DNA from: Hydrogenophilus sp.
GTDB lineage: Bacteria > Pseudomonadota > Gammaproteobacteria > Burkholderiales > Thiobacillaceae
Direction: 5' to 3'
DNA length: 64,000 nt
Assembly: GCA_020725265.1 (NCBI GenBank)
Contig: DYFK01000009.1
Coordinates: forward strand, 54,778 to 118,777
Numbering within the stretch: the stretch's first letter is position 1; each line of letters starts with the position of its first letter. This document shows positions 31,398 to 40,118 of the stretch, one piece after another. The notes below the pieces were generated by a model. That model was not told where the DNA came from and did no database searches. It saw nothing but the letters and a program-made list of their open reading frames with translations. The position numbers and the translations under genes were made by a program.

Positions 31398-33296
31398 ATG
31401 AGTGATTTCGCCGGGATGGAAGAGCTGTTGCAGGATTTCCTGCTGGAAGCCGGAGAACTGCTGTCCGAGGTCGACAACAAACTGGTGGAACTGGAAAAGC
31501 GCCCGGAAGATCGCGAGCTCCTGAACGACATTTTCCGGGGCTTTCACACGATCAAGGGCGGAGCGGGCTTCCTGAACGCCGAGAATCTGGTCGCGTTATG
31601 TCACCGCACTGAAAACCTGTTCGATAAGTTGCGCAATGGGGAACTGTCCCTGCATGCCGACCTGATGGACACCATCATGGCGGCAACCGCCAGCGTTCGG
31701 CACATGTTTGGCGCGCTTTCCCAGGCCGTGCAGCCGGACCCGGCCGATCCCGCGCTCATCCAGCACCTGGAAGATGCGCTGGCGGGCAGGCAACCGTCCG
31801 CGAAATCTTCGGAAAACAAGCCCGCGACCGTGGCAACATCCGTCATGGTGCCCGAGCCGCCAGCCCCGGAGAACAAACCGGAAGCGACCATCGACGATAT
31901 CAACTGGGATGCCCTGCATGCCGCCCTGACCGGCATGCCAATCCCGGCTCCCGCTCCGGCCGCGCCGCCGGTGACGGCCGCCGCGGAGCAGCGGCCCGCG
32001 CCTGTGGTCCAGCCGGTGCCGATGCAGGATTTGCCGACACCTTCGCAGGCCAGGGCGCTGGCCACGGGGAGTCCGCCTCCGCAGCAGAGCCTGCAAAAGG
32101 AAACCACGATCCGGATCGATACCGCCCGTCTCGATCAGGTTCTCAACCTTTCCGGCGAGATCGGCCTGACCAAGAACCGCATCGCCAACTTGAAAACCCA
32201 GATTCTGCATGGCCGCACTGATCAGGAAACCCTGAAATCCCTGGATGTCGCGGTCAGCCAACTCGATCTGCTGGTTTCGGATTTGCAGAACGCGGTGATG
32301 AAGACCCGGATGCAGCCAATTGGCCGGTTGTTCCAGAAATATCCCAGGTTGGCGCGCGACCTTGCCCGGCAACTGGGCAAGGATGTCGAGCTGGTTCTGT
32401 CGGGAGAAGAAACCGAACTGGACAAGACCATGATCGAGGATCTCAACGATCCGCTGGTCCACCTTGTTCGCAACGCGGTTGATCACGGGGTGGAGACGCC
32501 CGAGGAACGGGTCGCCGCGAACAAGCCGGCGAAGGCCATCGTTACCTTGTCGGCCAGTCAGGTCGGTGATCACATCTACATCGAGATTTCCGATGACGGC
32601 AAGGGCATGCGTCCGGACGTGATCCGCGCCAAGGCGGTCGAAAAGGGCATCATCGACATGGATGCCGCCAACAGTCTCGATGATCGACAAAGCCTCCAAC
32701 TGGTGTTCCTGCCCGGTTTCTCGACCAAGGATCAGATATCCAGCGTATCCGGCCGTGGTGTCGGCATGGATGTCGTCAAGACCAATATTTCCAGGCTCAA
32801 CGGCAAGATCGATGTCATTTCGGTGCCCGGCCAGGGCTCCACCTTCACGATCTCGCTGCCTCTGACCCTGGCCATCCTGCCGGTCCTGGTCGTGCGTCTC
32901 AACAATCAATCCTTCGCCGTGCCCTTGTCCATGGTGCGCGAGATCATCCCGATCAAGCAGGATGAAATCCAGCGTGTATCCGGCCGCGCGACCATGGTCG
33001 TGCGCGAGGAGGTTCTGCCGATTCGCAGTCTGGCCAAGATGATCGGCTGGGAGGCGCAACAGGCTCCCGCTTTCGGCGTACTGATGCATGCCGGGGATAC
33101 CACCTTCATCATGGCGGTGGATGGTTTCGTCGGTCGTGATGATGTCGTCATCAAGCCCTTGTCCGATATCAAGCCCAAGGGGATCTCCGGGGCGACGCTT
33201 TCCGGCGATGGTTCCATCGTCCTGGTGCTGGACATGGAGGATCTGCTGGGCAATGTCACCGTCGATACGCCCAACAGCCTGTTTACACGCGTCTGA
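31398..33296 (+). CDS. cheA: Chemotaxis histidine kinase CheA
   Basis: CheA is the central kinase of chemotaxis. The 632-residue protein has an Hpt domain with H50 (RGFHTIKGGAG), a Pro/Ala-rich linker in place of a clear P2 domain (about 125-230), then dimerisation (RIDTARLDQVLNLSGEIGLTK), ATPase (HLVRNAVDHGVE, GRGVGMDVVK) and CheW-like domains. A terminator follows, so cheW, cheR, cheB and the motor genes are not in this unit. Confidence 0.97.
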   Translation: MSDFAGMEELLQDFLLEAGELLSEVDNKLVELEKRPEDRELLNDIFRGFHTIKGGAGFLNAENLVALCHRTENLFDKLRNGELSLHADLMDTIMAATASVRHMFGALSQAVQPDPADPALIQHLEDALAGRQPSAKSSENKPATVATSVMVPEPPAPENKPEATIDDINWDALHAALTGMPIPAPAPAAPPVTAAAEQRPAPVVQPVPMQDLPTPSQARALATGSPPPQQSLQKETTIRIDTARLDQVLNLSGEIGLTKNRIANLKTQILHGRTDQETLKSLDVAVSQLDLLVSDLQNAVMKTRMQPIGRLFQKYPRLARDLARQLGKDVELVLSGEETELDKTMIEDLNDPLVHLVRNAVDHGVETPEERVAANKPAKAIVTLSASQVGDHIYIEISDDGKGMRPDVIRAKAVEKGIIDMDAANSLDDRQSLQLVFLPGFSTKDQISSVSGRGVGMDVVKTNISRLNGKIDVISVPGQGSTFTISLPLTLAILPVLVVRLNNQSFAVPLSMVREIIPIKQDEIQRVSGRATMVVREEVLPIRSLAKMIGWEAQQAPAFGVLMHAGDTTFIMAVDGFVGRDDVVIKPLSDIKPKGISGATLSGDGSIVLVLDMEDLLGNVTVDTPNSLFTRV

Positions 33297-33320
33297 TCCC
33301 CCTGCATTAGAATCACCGTC

Positions 33321-33349
33321 GGCCCGGGATGATGTCCCGGGCCTTCTTT
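33321..33349 (+). terminator. Rho-independent terminator after cheA
   Basis: The perfect nine-pair stem GGCCCGGGA/TCCCGGGCC (33321-33329 with 33335-33343), with a five-base loop, is followed by TTCTTTC. It ends the cheV-cheA operon. Confidence 0.8.
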
Positions 33350-33371
33350 CGTTCCGGAACCGGCCCCGCTC

Positions 33372-34589
33372 ATGAGCACCAATGCCTACATCGCCCGCCA
33401 GCCCATCGTGGATGGCAAGCACCAGTTGATCGCCTACGAACTGCTTTTCCGTCATTCCGCGCACGCGGACAGCGCGCTGATCGATTCCGATACCGACGCC
33501 GGCATCACGGTGATCGCCAATACCCTGTTCAACATGGGTACGGAATGGTTGCTCAAGGGCAAGCTGGCTTTCGTCAACATGGAAGTACCGATGTTGATGT
33601 CATCGTTTTCGACCCTGCTGTCGGCCGAGAACATCGTGATCGAAGTGCTGGAGACCGTGCGCCCGACGCCGGAGGTGATCGAGCGCATCCGAGAGCTCAA
33701 GGTCGCGGGCTACCGTTTCGCGCTGGATGATTTCAAATACGGGCCGGAGTTCGAGCCGCTGCTGGCCATGGTCAATTACGTCAAACTGGATGTCCTGGCG
33801 CACAGCCCCGGCGATCTCGCCGCCATGGTTGCGAGAATCAAGAGGTACCCGGTCAAGCTGATCGCGGAAAAGGTCGAGACGCCCGAGCAGTTCAGGCATT
33901 GCAAGGAACTCGGTTTTGATTTCTTTCAGGGCTATTACTTCGCGCATCCGGAAAATCTGGTCGCCAAGATCATCAATCCGAACCATGGCACCGTGCTGAT
34001 GCTGCTGGACAAGGTCCGGCAAGGCGCCGACGTCAAGGACCTGGAACCCTTGTTCAAGAAGGATGTGGCGCTGACATTCAAGCTGCTGCGTTACATCAAT
34101 TCCGCCGGGTTCGGCTTGTCCTGCGAGGTCCAGTCGATCCGCCACGCCGTCAGCATTCTGGGCATGCAGCCGCTGTATCGCTGGTTGACGCTGTTGCTGG
34201 TTACCGCCAGTGGCTCACCGACATCGCCGGCATTGGCGCGCACCGCGATCACGCGAGGCCGCTTCTGTGAACTGCTTGGCAAGCATGAACTGCCCAAGGG
34301 CGATCAGGACAATCTGTTCATCGTCGGCGTGTTCTCGCTATTACCGGCTTTTCTGGAAATGCCGATGGAGGACGTCCTGGAGCGGGTGGTCATCTCCGAA
34401 TCGATCGCCGATGCCCTGCTCGATCGCACGGGTCTGTATGGACCGTTCCTGGCGTTGGCCGAGGCGATCGAGAGTGGCGACCGGGAGCAGTTGGACAACC
34501 TGACCGAGGCGCTGATGCTGGCGCCCGATCAGGTCAGTCAGGCGCACTTGCAGTCCCTGGCCTGGGTGGAGCAGCTCGGCCTGGACTGA
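33372..34589 (+). CDS. Degenerate EAL plus HDOD signalling protein
   Basis: A 405-residue protein of the YuxH/CdgJ type: an N-terminal EAL-like domain (about 1-200) and a C-terminal HDOD domain (about 205-400, LLRYINSAGFGLSCEVQSIRHAVSILG). The EAL signature reads ELL, and DDFG is DDFK, so phosphodiesterase activity is doubtful. CdgJ affects motility in Vibrio. It follows cheA behind a terminator, consistent with a motility-linked role. Confidence 0.87.
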   Translation: MSTNAYIARQPIVDGKHQLIAYELLFRHSAHADSALIDSDTDAGITVIANTLFNMGTEWLLKGKLAFVNMEVPMLMSSFSTLLSAENIVIEVLETVRPTPEVIERIRELKVAGYRFALDDFKYGPEFEPLLAMVNYVKLDVLAHSPGDLAAMVARIKRYPVKLIAEKVETPEQFRHCKELGFDFFQGYYFAHPENLVAKIINPNHGTVLMLLDKVRQGADVKDLEPLFKKDVALTFKLLRYINSAGFGLSCEVQSIRHAVSILGMQPLYRWLTLLLVTASGSPTSPALARTAITRGRFCELLGKHELPKGDQDNLFIVGVFSLLPAFLEMPMEDVLERVVISESIADALLDRTGLYGPFLALAEAIESGDREQLDNLTEALMLAPDQVSQAHLQSLAWVEQLGLD

Positions 34590-34622
34590 GTTGGCGCCCC
34601 GCGGCGGCCGCGTACATCCCGC

Positions 34623-35075
34623 TCAGATCAGATCGGCGGTGAGCGCGGCCCTCAAGATGGTTTGAGGCAGGTTGCCGCGCACACGGTTGGTCAGCCAGAG
34701 CAGACCGCCTTTCTTGATGCTTAGCGCGCGCGATTCCCCGAACAGTAGCAGGCTCGCCGCCTCGCCCAATGTCGGCTGATGGCCGATCACCAGCACGGTG
34801 CCGCTGGCGTCCGGCCAGCCCGCCGCGGCGAGGACATGAACCCCGTCGGCGCTGGGCGAGATTTCCGGAACCAGCTGGTATTCCCGTTCCAGCATGTCGG
34901 CGGTCTGACGCGCCCGGACGGCCGGACTGACCAGGATACGGGTGTCTTCCGGCAGGCGCTTGTTCAACCAAGCCGCGACCGTTCGGGCTTGTTGTTGTCC
35001 CTTGGTCGTCAGTTCCCGCTCCATGTCGGGCGTGCCGTCCTTGGCATCGGCGTGTCGCCAAAGAATCAGGTCCAT
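34623..35075 (-). CDS. sixA: Phosphohistidine phosphatase SixA
   Basis: A 150-residue histidine phosphatase-superfamily protein with the catalytic RHADAKDG at residues 7-14 and the second histidine in VIGHQPTLGE. SixA removes phosphate from histidine-phosphotransfer proteins (NPr in E. coli). It is convergent with the HDOD gene. Length and motifs match the family. Confidence 0.88.
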   Translation of the reverse strand: MDLILWRHADAKDGTPDMERELTTKGQQQARTVAAWLNKRLPEDTRILVSPAVRARQTADMLEREYQLVPEISPSADGVHVLAAAGWPDASGTVLVIGHQPTLGEAASLLLFGESRALSIKKGGLLWLTNRVRGNLPQTILRAALTADLI

Positions 35076-35150
35076 CGGTTTCCCCTCATGAAGAAACCAG
35101 GCAGCCTAGCCTGAGACTGTTACAGCATGGCATGGACGCTTGGTGGGTGA

Positions 35151-35849
35151 TCAGATCGGCAGGAATACGAAGGATTGGAAAACCCGGCTGATGGAGCGGT
35201 TGCCTTTGTCTTCCATGATCAGCGCCAGCATGTCCTGCATGGCGATCAACTTGCCGAACTCGCGTTCAAAGCTGAGATTGACGGCATCCCCGTCCAGGCT
35301 GTTGCTGAGCAGGAAACGCTCACCTTCGGCGGTTTTCGCGGTCGATAACTTCCAGACAGCCACTTCGATGTTGCGCGCGCTGTTGTAGAGCTTCTGCGAG
35401 GACAAGGTGTCGGGCAGGTAAAACGAGGTTTTGTGGTTGTAGGCGGCCATCAGCATGCTGGTCAGCGCCCCCATGAACGCGTGGACGCGATCACCGGCGT
35501 AGCCATCCAGGAATGCGACCCGGAAACTGTCTTCCCAGTTGAGCGTGGCCAATGGCGCATCTGGCCAGCGGTTGATCTGCTCGAATATCCGTTCGCTGGC
35601 CGCCTCCACGGAATCGAGCCCAACCTTGCGGTATTCCTGAGGGTTGCGGCGATATAGTTTTTCGGTGAGCGCGCGCAGGCTTCTGAGCAGTTCACGCTGA
35701 TGGATCTCGGCGACCATGTCGACCTCGCCCTTGGCCAGATGGGATAGGGCGAAGGGTCGAGAACTGGAGCCGCCATCCTTGCGTTGAATGGTCTGGCTGG
35801 CGCAGCCAGATAGCGCCATGAGCACGAAAATCACGATCAGCGATCGCAT
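35151..35849 (-). CDS. Predicted outer-membrane or periplasmic lipoprotein, unknown function
   Basis: A protein of about 232 residues with a lipoprotein signal peptide (MRSLIVIFVLMALSGCAS; lipobox cysteine at about residue 16). The rest is mostly helical and soluble and belongs to no family I recognise by name. The ATG at 35849 is preferred to 35858 because the AGGA site is correctly spaced only for the former. It lies 75 bases downstream of sixA's start on the same strand, possibly in one unit with it. Confidence 0.75.
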   Translation of the reverse strand: MRSLIVIFVLMALSGCASQTIQRKDGGSSSRPFALSHLAKGEVDMVAEIHQRELLRSLRALTEKLYRRNPQEYRKVGLDSVEAASERIFEQINRWPDAPLATLNWEDSFRVAFLDGYAGDRVHAFMGALTSMLMAAYNHKTSFYLPDTLSSQKLYNSARNIEVAVWKLSTAKTAEGERFLLSNSLDGDAVNLSFEREFGKLIAMQDMLALIMEDKGNRSISRVFQSFVFLPI

Positions 35850-35964
35850 GCGCTTCATCCTGCTCGGTCGGGACGCGGCGATTGTAGCGGCGTCGGCGGG
35901 AACACCGACGATTTGGGATGCCTGGCTCCCAAAAAAATTTTATTCGGAAAGAAATAAGTCTGAT

Positions 35965-35993
35965 TAGAGAGGGGGGAGGGGGGGTGCTATTCT
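35965..35993 (+). promoter_or_regulatory. Candidate sat promoter with poly-G spacer
   Basis: An extended -10-like TGC-TATTCT (35985-35993) is preceded by a 14-base purine tract of six and seven Gs split by one A (35971-35984). This tract would form nearly the whole spacer to a weak -35 (TAGAGA or TTAGAG). The -35 match is poor, so an activator or a different promoter is possible. Confidence 0.35.
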
Positions 35994-36046
35994 CGCCGCC
36001 CACCTGCTCCATCCGCCTTCCCTAATCAATCCTTCTAGGAGTCCGC

Positions 36047-37264
36047 ATGTCCCATCTCGTGAACCCCCATGGTGGTGGTGATCTCAAGCCTCTGATGCTC
36101 GAGGGCGCCGCGCGTGAAGCCGAACTGGCCCGGGCCCAGACCCTGCCCAAGATCAAGATGTCTTCCCGCGAAACCGGCGACCTGATCATGATGGGTATCG
36201 GTGGCTTTACGCCCCTGGAAGGCTTCATGACTCACGGCGACTGGCAGGGCGTGTGCGATGGCTACAAGATGGCCAATGGTCTGTTCTGGCCCATCCCCGT
36301 CACCCTGTCCACCGACACCAAGACCGCCGAGACCCTGAGCCTGGGTCAGGACGTGGCGCTGGTGGCCGCCGACAGTGACGAGATCATGGGCACCATGAAG
36401 GTCACCGAGATCTATGGCATCGACAAGGGTCACGAGTGCATGATGGTCTACAAGACCACCGACATCGCCCACCCCGGCGTCAAGATGGTCATGGATCAGG
36501 GGCCCATCAATCTGGCCGGTCCCGTCAAGGTTCTGTCCGACGGTGGCTTCAAGGCCAAGTACGGCGAGCAGTTCATGACCCCCGCCGAAACCCGCGCCAA
36601 GTTCGAACAAATGGGCTGGAGCCGCATCGCCGCCTTCCAGACCCGCAACCCGATGCACCGCTCCCACGAGTACCTGGCCAAGATCGCCATCGAGACCATG
36701 GACGGCGTGCTGGTCCACTCCCTGCTCGGCGCCCTGAAGCCGGGTGACATTCCCGCCGAGGTGCGTAGCGAAGCCATCGCCACCCTGATCGACAACTACT
36801 TCGCCCCCAATACCGTGATCCAGGCAGGCTATCCCCTGGACATGCGCTACGCCGGTCCCCGCGAGGCCCTGCTGCACGCCCTGTTCCGCCAGAACTACGG
36901 CTGCTCGCATCTGATCGTCGGCCGCGATCATGCTGGCGTGGGCGACTACTACGGTCCTTTCGACGCCCAGAAGATCTTCGATGAAATCCCGAAGGGCTCG
37001 CTGGAAACCGTCAACATGAACATCGACTGGACCTTCTGGTGCAAGAAGTGCGGTGGCATGGCTTCCCAGCGTACCTGCCCGCACACCAAGGACGACCGCA
37101 TTCTGCTGTCCGGCACCAAGGTTCGCGCCATGCTTTCCGAAGGCCAGGATCTGCCGGTGGAGTTCAGCCGCCCCGAGGTGGCCAACGTGCTCAAGAAGTA
37201 CTACGCCAGTCTGAGCGCCGAGCAGAACGTCAAGGTCGAGCTCAAGGGGCATTCCGCCGCTTGA
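36047..37264 (+). CDS. sat: Dissimilatory ATP sulfurylase (homomeric Sat)
   Basis: Sat converts APS and pyrophosphate to sulfate and ATP, the energy-conserving last step of sulfite oxidation. The 405-residue protein has the nucleotide motifs [12 protein letters not shown] and [17 protein letters not shown], and a cysteine cluster ([15 protein letters not shown]). It lacks an APS-kinase domain, so it is not assimilatory. Codon use is strongly biased (Lys nearly always AAG, Ile ATC), as in highly expressed genes. aprBA follows 194 bases downstream. Confidence 0.97.
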   Translation: MSHLVNPHGGGDLKPLMLEGAAREAELARAQTLPKIKMSSRETGDLIMMGIGGFTPLEGFMTHGDWQGVCDGYKMANGLFWPIPVTLSTDTKTAETLSLGQDVALVAADSDEIMGTMKVTEIYGIDKGHECMMVYKTTDIAHPGVKMVMDQGPINLAGPVKVLSDGGFKAKYGEQFMTPAETRAKFEQMGWSRIAAFQTRNPMHRSHEYLAKIAIETMDGVLVHSLLGALKPGDIPAEVRSEAIATLIDNYFAPNTVIQAGYPLDMRYAGPREALLHALFRQNYGCSHLIVGRDHAGVGDYYGPFDAQKIFDEIPKGSLETVNMNIDWTFWCKKCGGMASQRTCPHTKDDRILLSGTKVRAMLSEGQDLPVEFSRPEVANVLKKYYASLSAEQNVKVELKGHSAA

Positions 37265-37342
37265 GGCGGCGGGTGGCGAGTAGCGGGGTGGCGAGTATCC
37301 ACCAGCCACTCACGACTTGCCGCTTGCCAAGGAATTTGGGAC

Positions 37343-37447
37343 TCCGGGCCCGCCGGAAGCGGATTCGCGATACGCCCCCCGGCCAAGGTGGGGCCCGGAA
37401 TGACTGAATGGGCCGTGTGGGAGACCACGCGGATTGTTAGCTAACAA
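37343..37447. promoter_or_regulatory. Inverted repeats in the sat-aprB spacer
   Basis: The 194-base spacer holds a perfect nine-base inverted repeat, TCCGGGCCC/GGGCCCGGA (37343-37351 with 37391-37399), and a perfect 14-base palindrome TTGTTAGCTAACAA (37434-37447) that ends just at the aprB ribosome site. The first could attenuate read-through from sat. The second is shaped like a repressor operator or a translation-blocking hairpin. The function is inferred. Confidence 0.5.
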
Positions 37448-37458
37448 GGAGTGAATGA

Positions 37459-37932
37459 ATGCCTACCTTCGTCCGTACCGACAAGTGCGACGGCTGCAAG
37501 GGTCAAGACAAGACCGCCTGCATGTACATCTGCCCGCACGACCTGATGAAACTGGACCGCGATGGCTCGGAAACCGGCCACGCCATGAAGTCCTTCAATC
37601 AGGAACCCGAGCAGTGCTGGGAATGCTATTCCTGCGTGAAGATTTGCCCGCAGCAGGCCATCGAAGCCCGCCACTACGCCGACGTCGTGCCCCTGGGCGG
37701 TTCCGTGCAGCCGCTGCGTGGTTCCGACTCCATCATGTGGACCATCAAGTTCCGTAATGGCGTGCTGAAGCGTTTCAAGTTCCCGATCCGTACCACCCCG
37801 GAAGGCTCCATCGATCCCTTCGGTGGCAAGCCCATGCCCAAGCTGGCCGATATCGAAGCCGTGGGTTCCTTCACCCGTGACGTCACGGGCGGCTACCGCG
37901 CCGGCAACCCCGCCGAACTGATCCGCAAGTAA
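37459..37932 (+). CDS. aprB: Adenylylsulfate reductase beta subunit
   Basis: AprB carries two [4Fe-4S] clusters and passes electrons to or from the AprA flavin. The 157-residue protein has the cluster motifs CDGCKGQDKTACMYICPHDL and CWECYSCVKICPQQ, and the C-terminal tail that wraps around AprA. An AAGGAG site overlaps the palindrome before it. It precedes aprA by 18 bases. There is no aprM, so the electron acceptor is unclear (QmoABC is also absent from the window). Confidence 0.97.
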   Translation: MPTFVRTDKCDGCKGQDKTACMYICPHDLMKLDRDGSETGHAMKSFNQEPEQCWECYSCVKICPQQAIEARHYADVVPLGGSVQPLRGSDSIMWTIKFRNGVLKRFKFPIRTTPEGSIDPFGGKPMPKLADIEAVGSFTRDVTGGYRAGNPAELIRK

Positions 37933-37950
37933 TCGAGAAGAGGTATAGAA

Positions 37951-39966
37951 ATGGCTGAATTTGGAAATCCCGACGTCATCCAGGAAGAAGTCGACATCCT
38001 GATGATTGGTGGTGGCATGGCCTGCTGTGGCGCCGCCTATGAAGTCATGCGCTGGGCCGAAGCCGCCAAGGCCGAAGCCGGTATCGACCTGAAGATCAAG
38101 CTGGTCGACAAGGCCGCCATGGACCGCTCCGGCGCCGTGGCCCAGGGTCTGTCCGCGATCAACACCTACATTGGCGACACCCAGGATCCCGCCGACTACG
38201 CGCGCATGGTCTCCAATGACCTGATGGGCATCACCCGTGACGACCTCGCCTACGACGTCGGCCGCAACGTCGACGACTCCGTGCACCTGTTCGAAGAGTG
38301 GGGCCTGCCCATTTGGAAGACCGACGAGAACGGCGAGCGCCACGACGGCTCCCAAGGCCTGCCCGCCCTGAAGGACGGCGGCAAGCCGGTGCGTTCCGGC
38401 AAGTGGCAGATCATGATCAACGGCGAATCCTACAAGTGGATCGTGGCCGAGGCCGCCAAGAAGGCCCTGGGCATGGACCGCATCGAAGAGCGCATCTTCA
38501 TCGTCAAGCTGATCAACGACAAGAACGACAGCAACCGCATCGCCGGCGCCGTCGGTTTCTCCACCCGCAACCACACCCTGCACATCTACAAGGCCAAGGC
38601 CATCCTGCTGGCCGCCGGTGGTTGCGTGAACATCTTCCGTCCGCGTTCCGTCGGTGAAGGTACCGGCCGCGCCTGGTACCCGGTGTGGAACGCCGGTTCC
38701 ACCTACGCGATGGCCGCCGAAGCCGGCGCGGAGCTGACCATGATGGAAAACCGCTTCGTGCCCTGCCGCTTCAAGGACGGCTACGGCCCGGTCGGCGCCT
38801 GGTTCCTGCTGTTCAAGGCCAAGGCCACCAACGCCTATGGCGAGGACTACCTGTCCAAGAACAAGGCCATGCTGGACCAGTACCCCCCGTACGGCCAAGC
38901 CGCCGTTCCCGCCTCCTGCCTGCGTAACCACGTCATGCTGAAGGAGATGAAGGAAGGCCGCGGCCCGATCTGGATGGACACCGTGACCGCTCTGGGCAAC
39001 CTGCGCAACACCCTGTCCCCGCGTGAAGTGAAGCACCTGGAAGCCGAAGCCTGGGAAGACTTCCTGGACATGTGCGTCGGCCAGTGCGGTATCTGGGTTG
39101 GCGAAAACATCGAGCCCGAAAAGAAGAACTCCGAGCTGATGCCGACCGAGCCCTACCTGCTTGGTAGCCACTCCGGTTGCTGCGGCATCTGGGTTTCCGG
39201 CCCGACCGATGTTGGCGCGCCCACCGCCGCCGACGAAGAACTGCCTGGTGTTCCCGAGCACCTGCCGCGTGGCTGGAGCTGGGGTTATCGTGGCATGACC
39301 ACCGTGAAGGGTCTGTTCACCGCCGGTGACGGCGTGGGTGCTTCCGGTCACAAGTTCTCCTCCGGTTCCCACACCGAAGGTCGCCTGGCCGCCAAGGCCA
39401 TGGTCAAGTACTGCATCGACAACAAGGATCTGAAGGTTGAACTCGACACTCCGGTGGAGACGCTGGTCGAGGAGATCTATCGCCCGGTGCGTACCTACCT
39501 GGAGTTCAAGGACTACACCACCGCCATCGACGTCAACCCCAACTACATCACTCCCAAGATGCTGCAGTTCCGTCTGCAGAAGATCATGGACGAGTACGTT
39601 GCCGGTGTTGCCACCTACTACAACACCAACGACAAGATGCTGGAAGTGGCTGAGCAGAAGCTGGAGATGCTCAAGGAAGACGCCATGAAGATGCGTGCCA
39701 AGGATCTGCACGAACTGCTGCGCGCCTGGGAAAACTACCACCGCATCCTGACGGCGGAAGCCCACATGAAGCACATCCAGTTCCGTGAAGAGTCTCGCTA
39801 TCCGGGCTTCTACTACCGGACCGACAAGAACTTCATCGATGAAGAGAACTGGAAAGCCTTTGGCAATTCCATCTACGACAAGAACACCAAGAAGTGGACC
39901 AACTTCAAGCGTCGCCACGTCGACCTGGTGGACAAGTCCAAGCTGTTCAAGCCGGCCGCTCACTAA
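37951..39966 (+). CDS. aprA: Adenylylsulfate reductase alpha subunit
   Basis: AprA is the FAD-containing catalytic subunit that, in sulfur oxidisers, forms APS from sulfite and AMP. The 671-residue protein starts with the dinucleotide fold VDILMIGGGMACCGAAYE and has the fumarate-reductase-like motifs MDRSGAVAQGLSAINTY, the RPRSVGEGTGRAWYP stretch and GDGVGASGHKFSSGSHTEG. Codon use is as biased as in sat. A strong terminator follows. Whether it belongs to the oxidative lineage needs a phylogeny; context favours oxidation. Confidence 0.97.
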   Translation: MAEFGNPDVIQEEVDILMIGGGMACCGAAYEVMRWAEAAKAEAGIDLKIKLVDKAAMDRSGAVAQGLSAINTYIGDTQDPADYARMVSNDLMGITRDDLAYDVGRNVDDSVHLFEEWGLPIWKTDENGERHDGSQGLPALKDGGKPVRSGKWQIMINGESYKWIVAEAAKKALGMDRIEERIFIVKLINDKNDSNRIAGAVGFSTRNHTLHIYKAKAILLAAGGCVNIFRPRSVGEGTGRAWYPVWNAGSTYAMAAEAGAELTMMENRFVPCRFKDGYGPVGAWFLLFKAKATNAYGEDYLSKNKAMLDQYPPYGQAAVPASCLRNHVMLKEMKEGRGPIWMDTVTALGNLRNTLSPREVKHLEAEAWEDFLDMCVGQCGIWVGENIEPEKKNSELMPTEPYLLGSHSGCCGIWVSGPTDVGAPTAADEELPGVPEHLPRGWSWGYRGMTTVKGLFTAGDGVGASGHKFSSGSHTEGRLAAKAMVKYCIDNKDLKVELDTPVETLVEEIYRPVRTYLEFKDYTTAIDVNPNYITPKMLQFRLQKIMDEYVAGVATYYNTNDKMLEVAEQKLEMLKEDAMKMRAKDLHELLRAWENYHRILTAEAHMKHIQFREESRYPGFYYRTDKNFIDEENWKAFGNSIYDKNTKKWTNFKRRHVDLVDKSKLFKPAAH

Positions 39967-39983
39967 GCGATAGCAGGCTCCGG

Positions 39984-40015
39984 AACCGGGCGCTCACAAG
40001 GCGCCCGGTTTTTTC
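39984..40015 (+). terminator. Rho-independent terminator after aprA
   Basis: The perfect 10-bp stem AACCGGGCGC/GCGCCCGGTT (39984-39993 with 40001-40010) has a seven-base loop and TTTTTTC. It separates aprBA from the downstream YkgJ-like gene. Confidence 0.9.
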
Positions 40016-40033
40016 TTTGTGGGAAACAAAACC

Positions 40034-40065
40034 CCATTGGCAAGGGGGTGTGCCCTTGCCAATGG
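40034..40065 (+). promoter_or_regulatory. Strong hairpin in the leader of the YkgJ-like gene
   Basis: A perfect 13-bp stem, CCATTGGCAAGGG (40034-40046) with CCCTTGCCAATGG (40053-40065), and a six-base loop, 54 bases before the start. It is not followed by Ts, so it is not a second terminator. It may be a leader regulatory structure, a decay barrier or a protein-binding site. Confidence 0.55.
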
Positions 40066-40118
40066 CGCTTGAGCCCCCATTTAAGCGCTTCTTCCGTACC
40101 GCATTTTCGAGGTTGACC

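Noticed and set aside
33372-33960. Active c-di-GMP phosphodiesterase in the HDOD protein
   Set aside because: The EAL motif reads ELL and DDFG reads DDFK, so activity is not claimed.
37441-39963. 840-codon minus-strand frame opposite aprA
   Set aside because: A shadow of the strongly biased aprB/aprA codons; no family resemblance.
40034-40065. Second terminator after aprA
   Set aside because: The stem is strong but no T-run follows, and a proper terminator lies just upstream.
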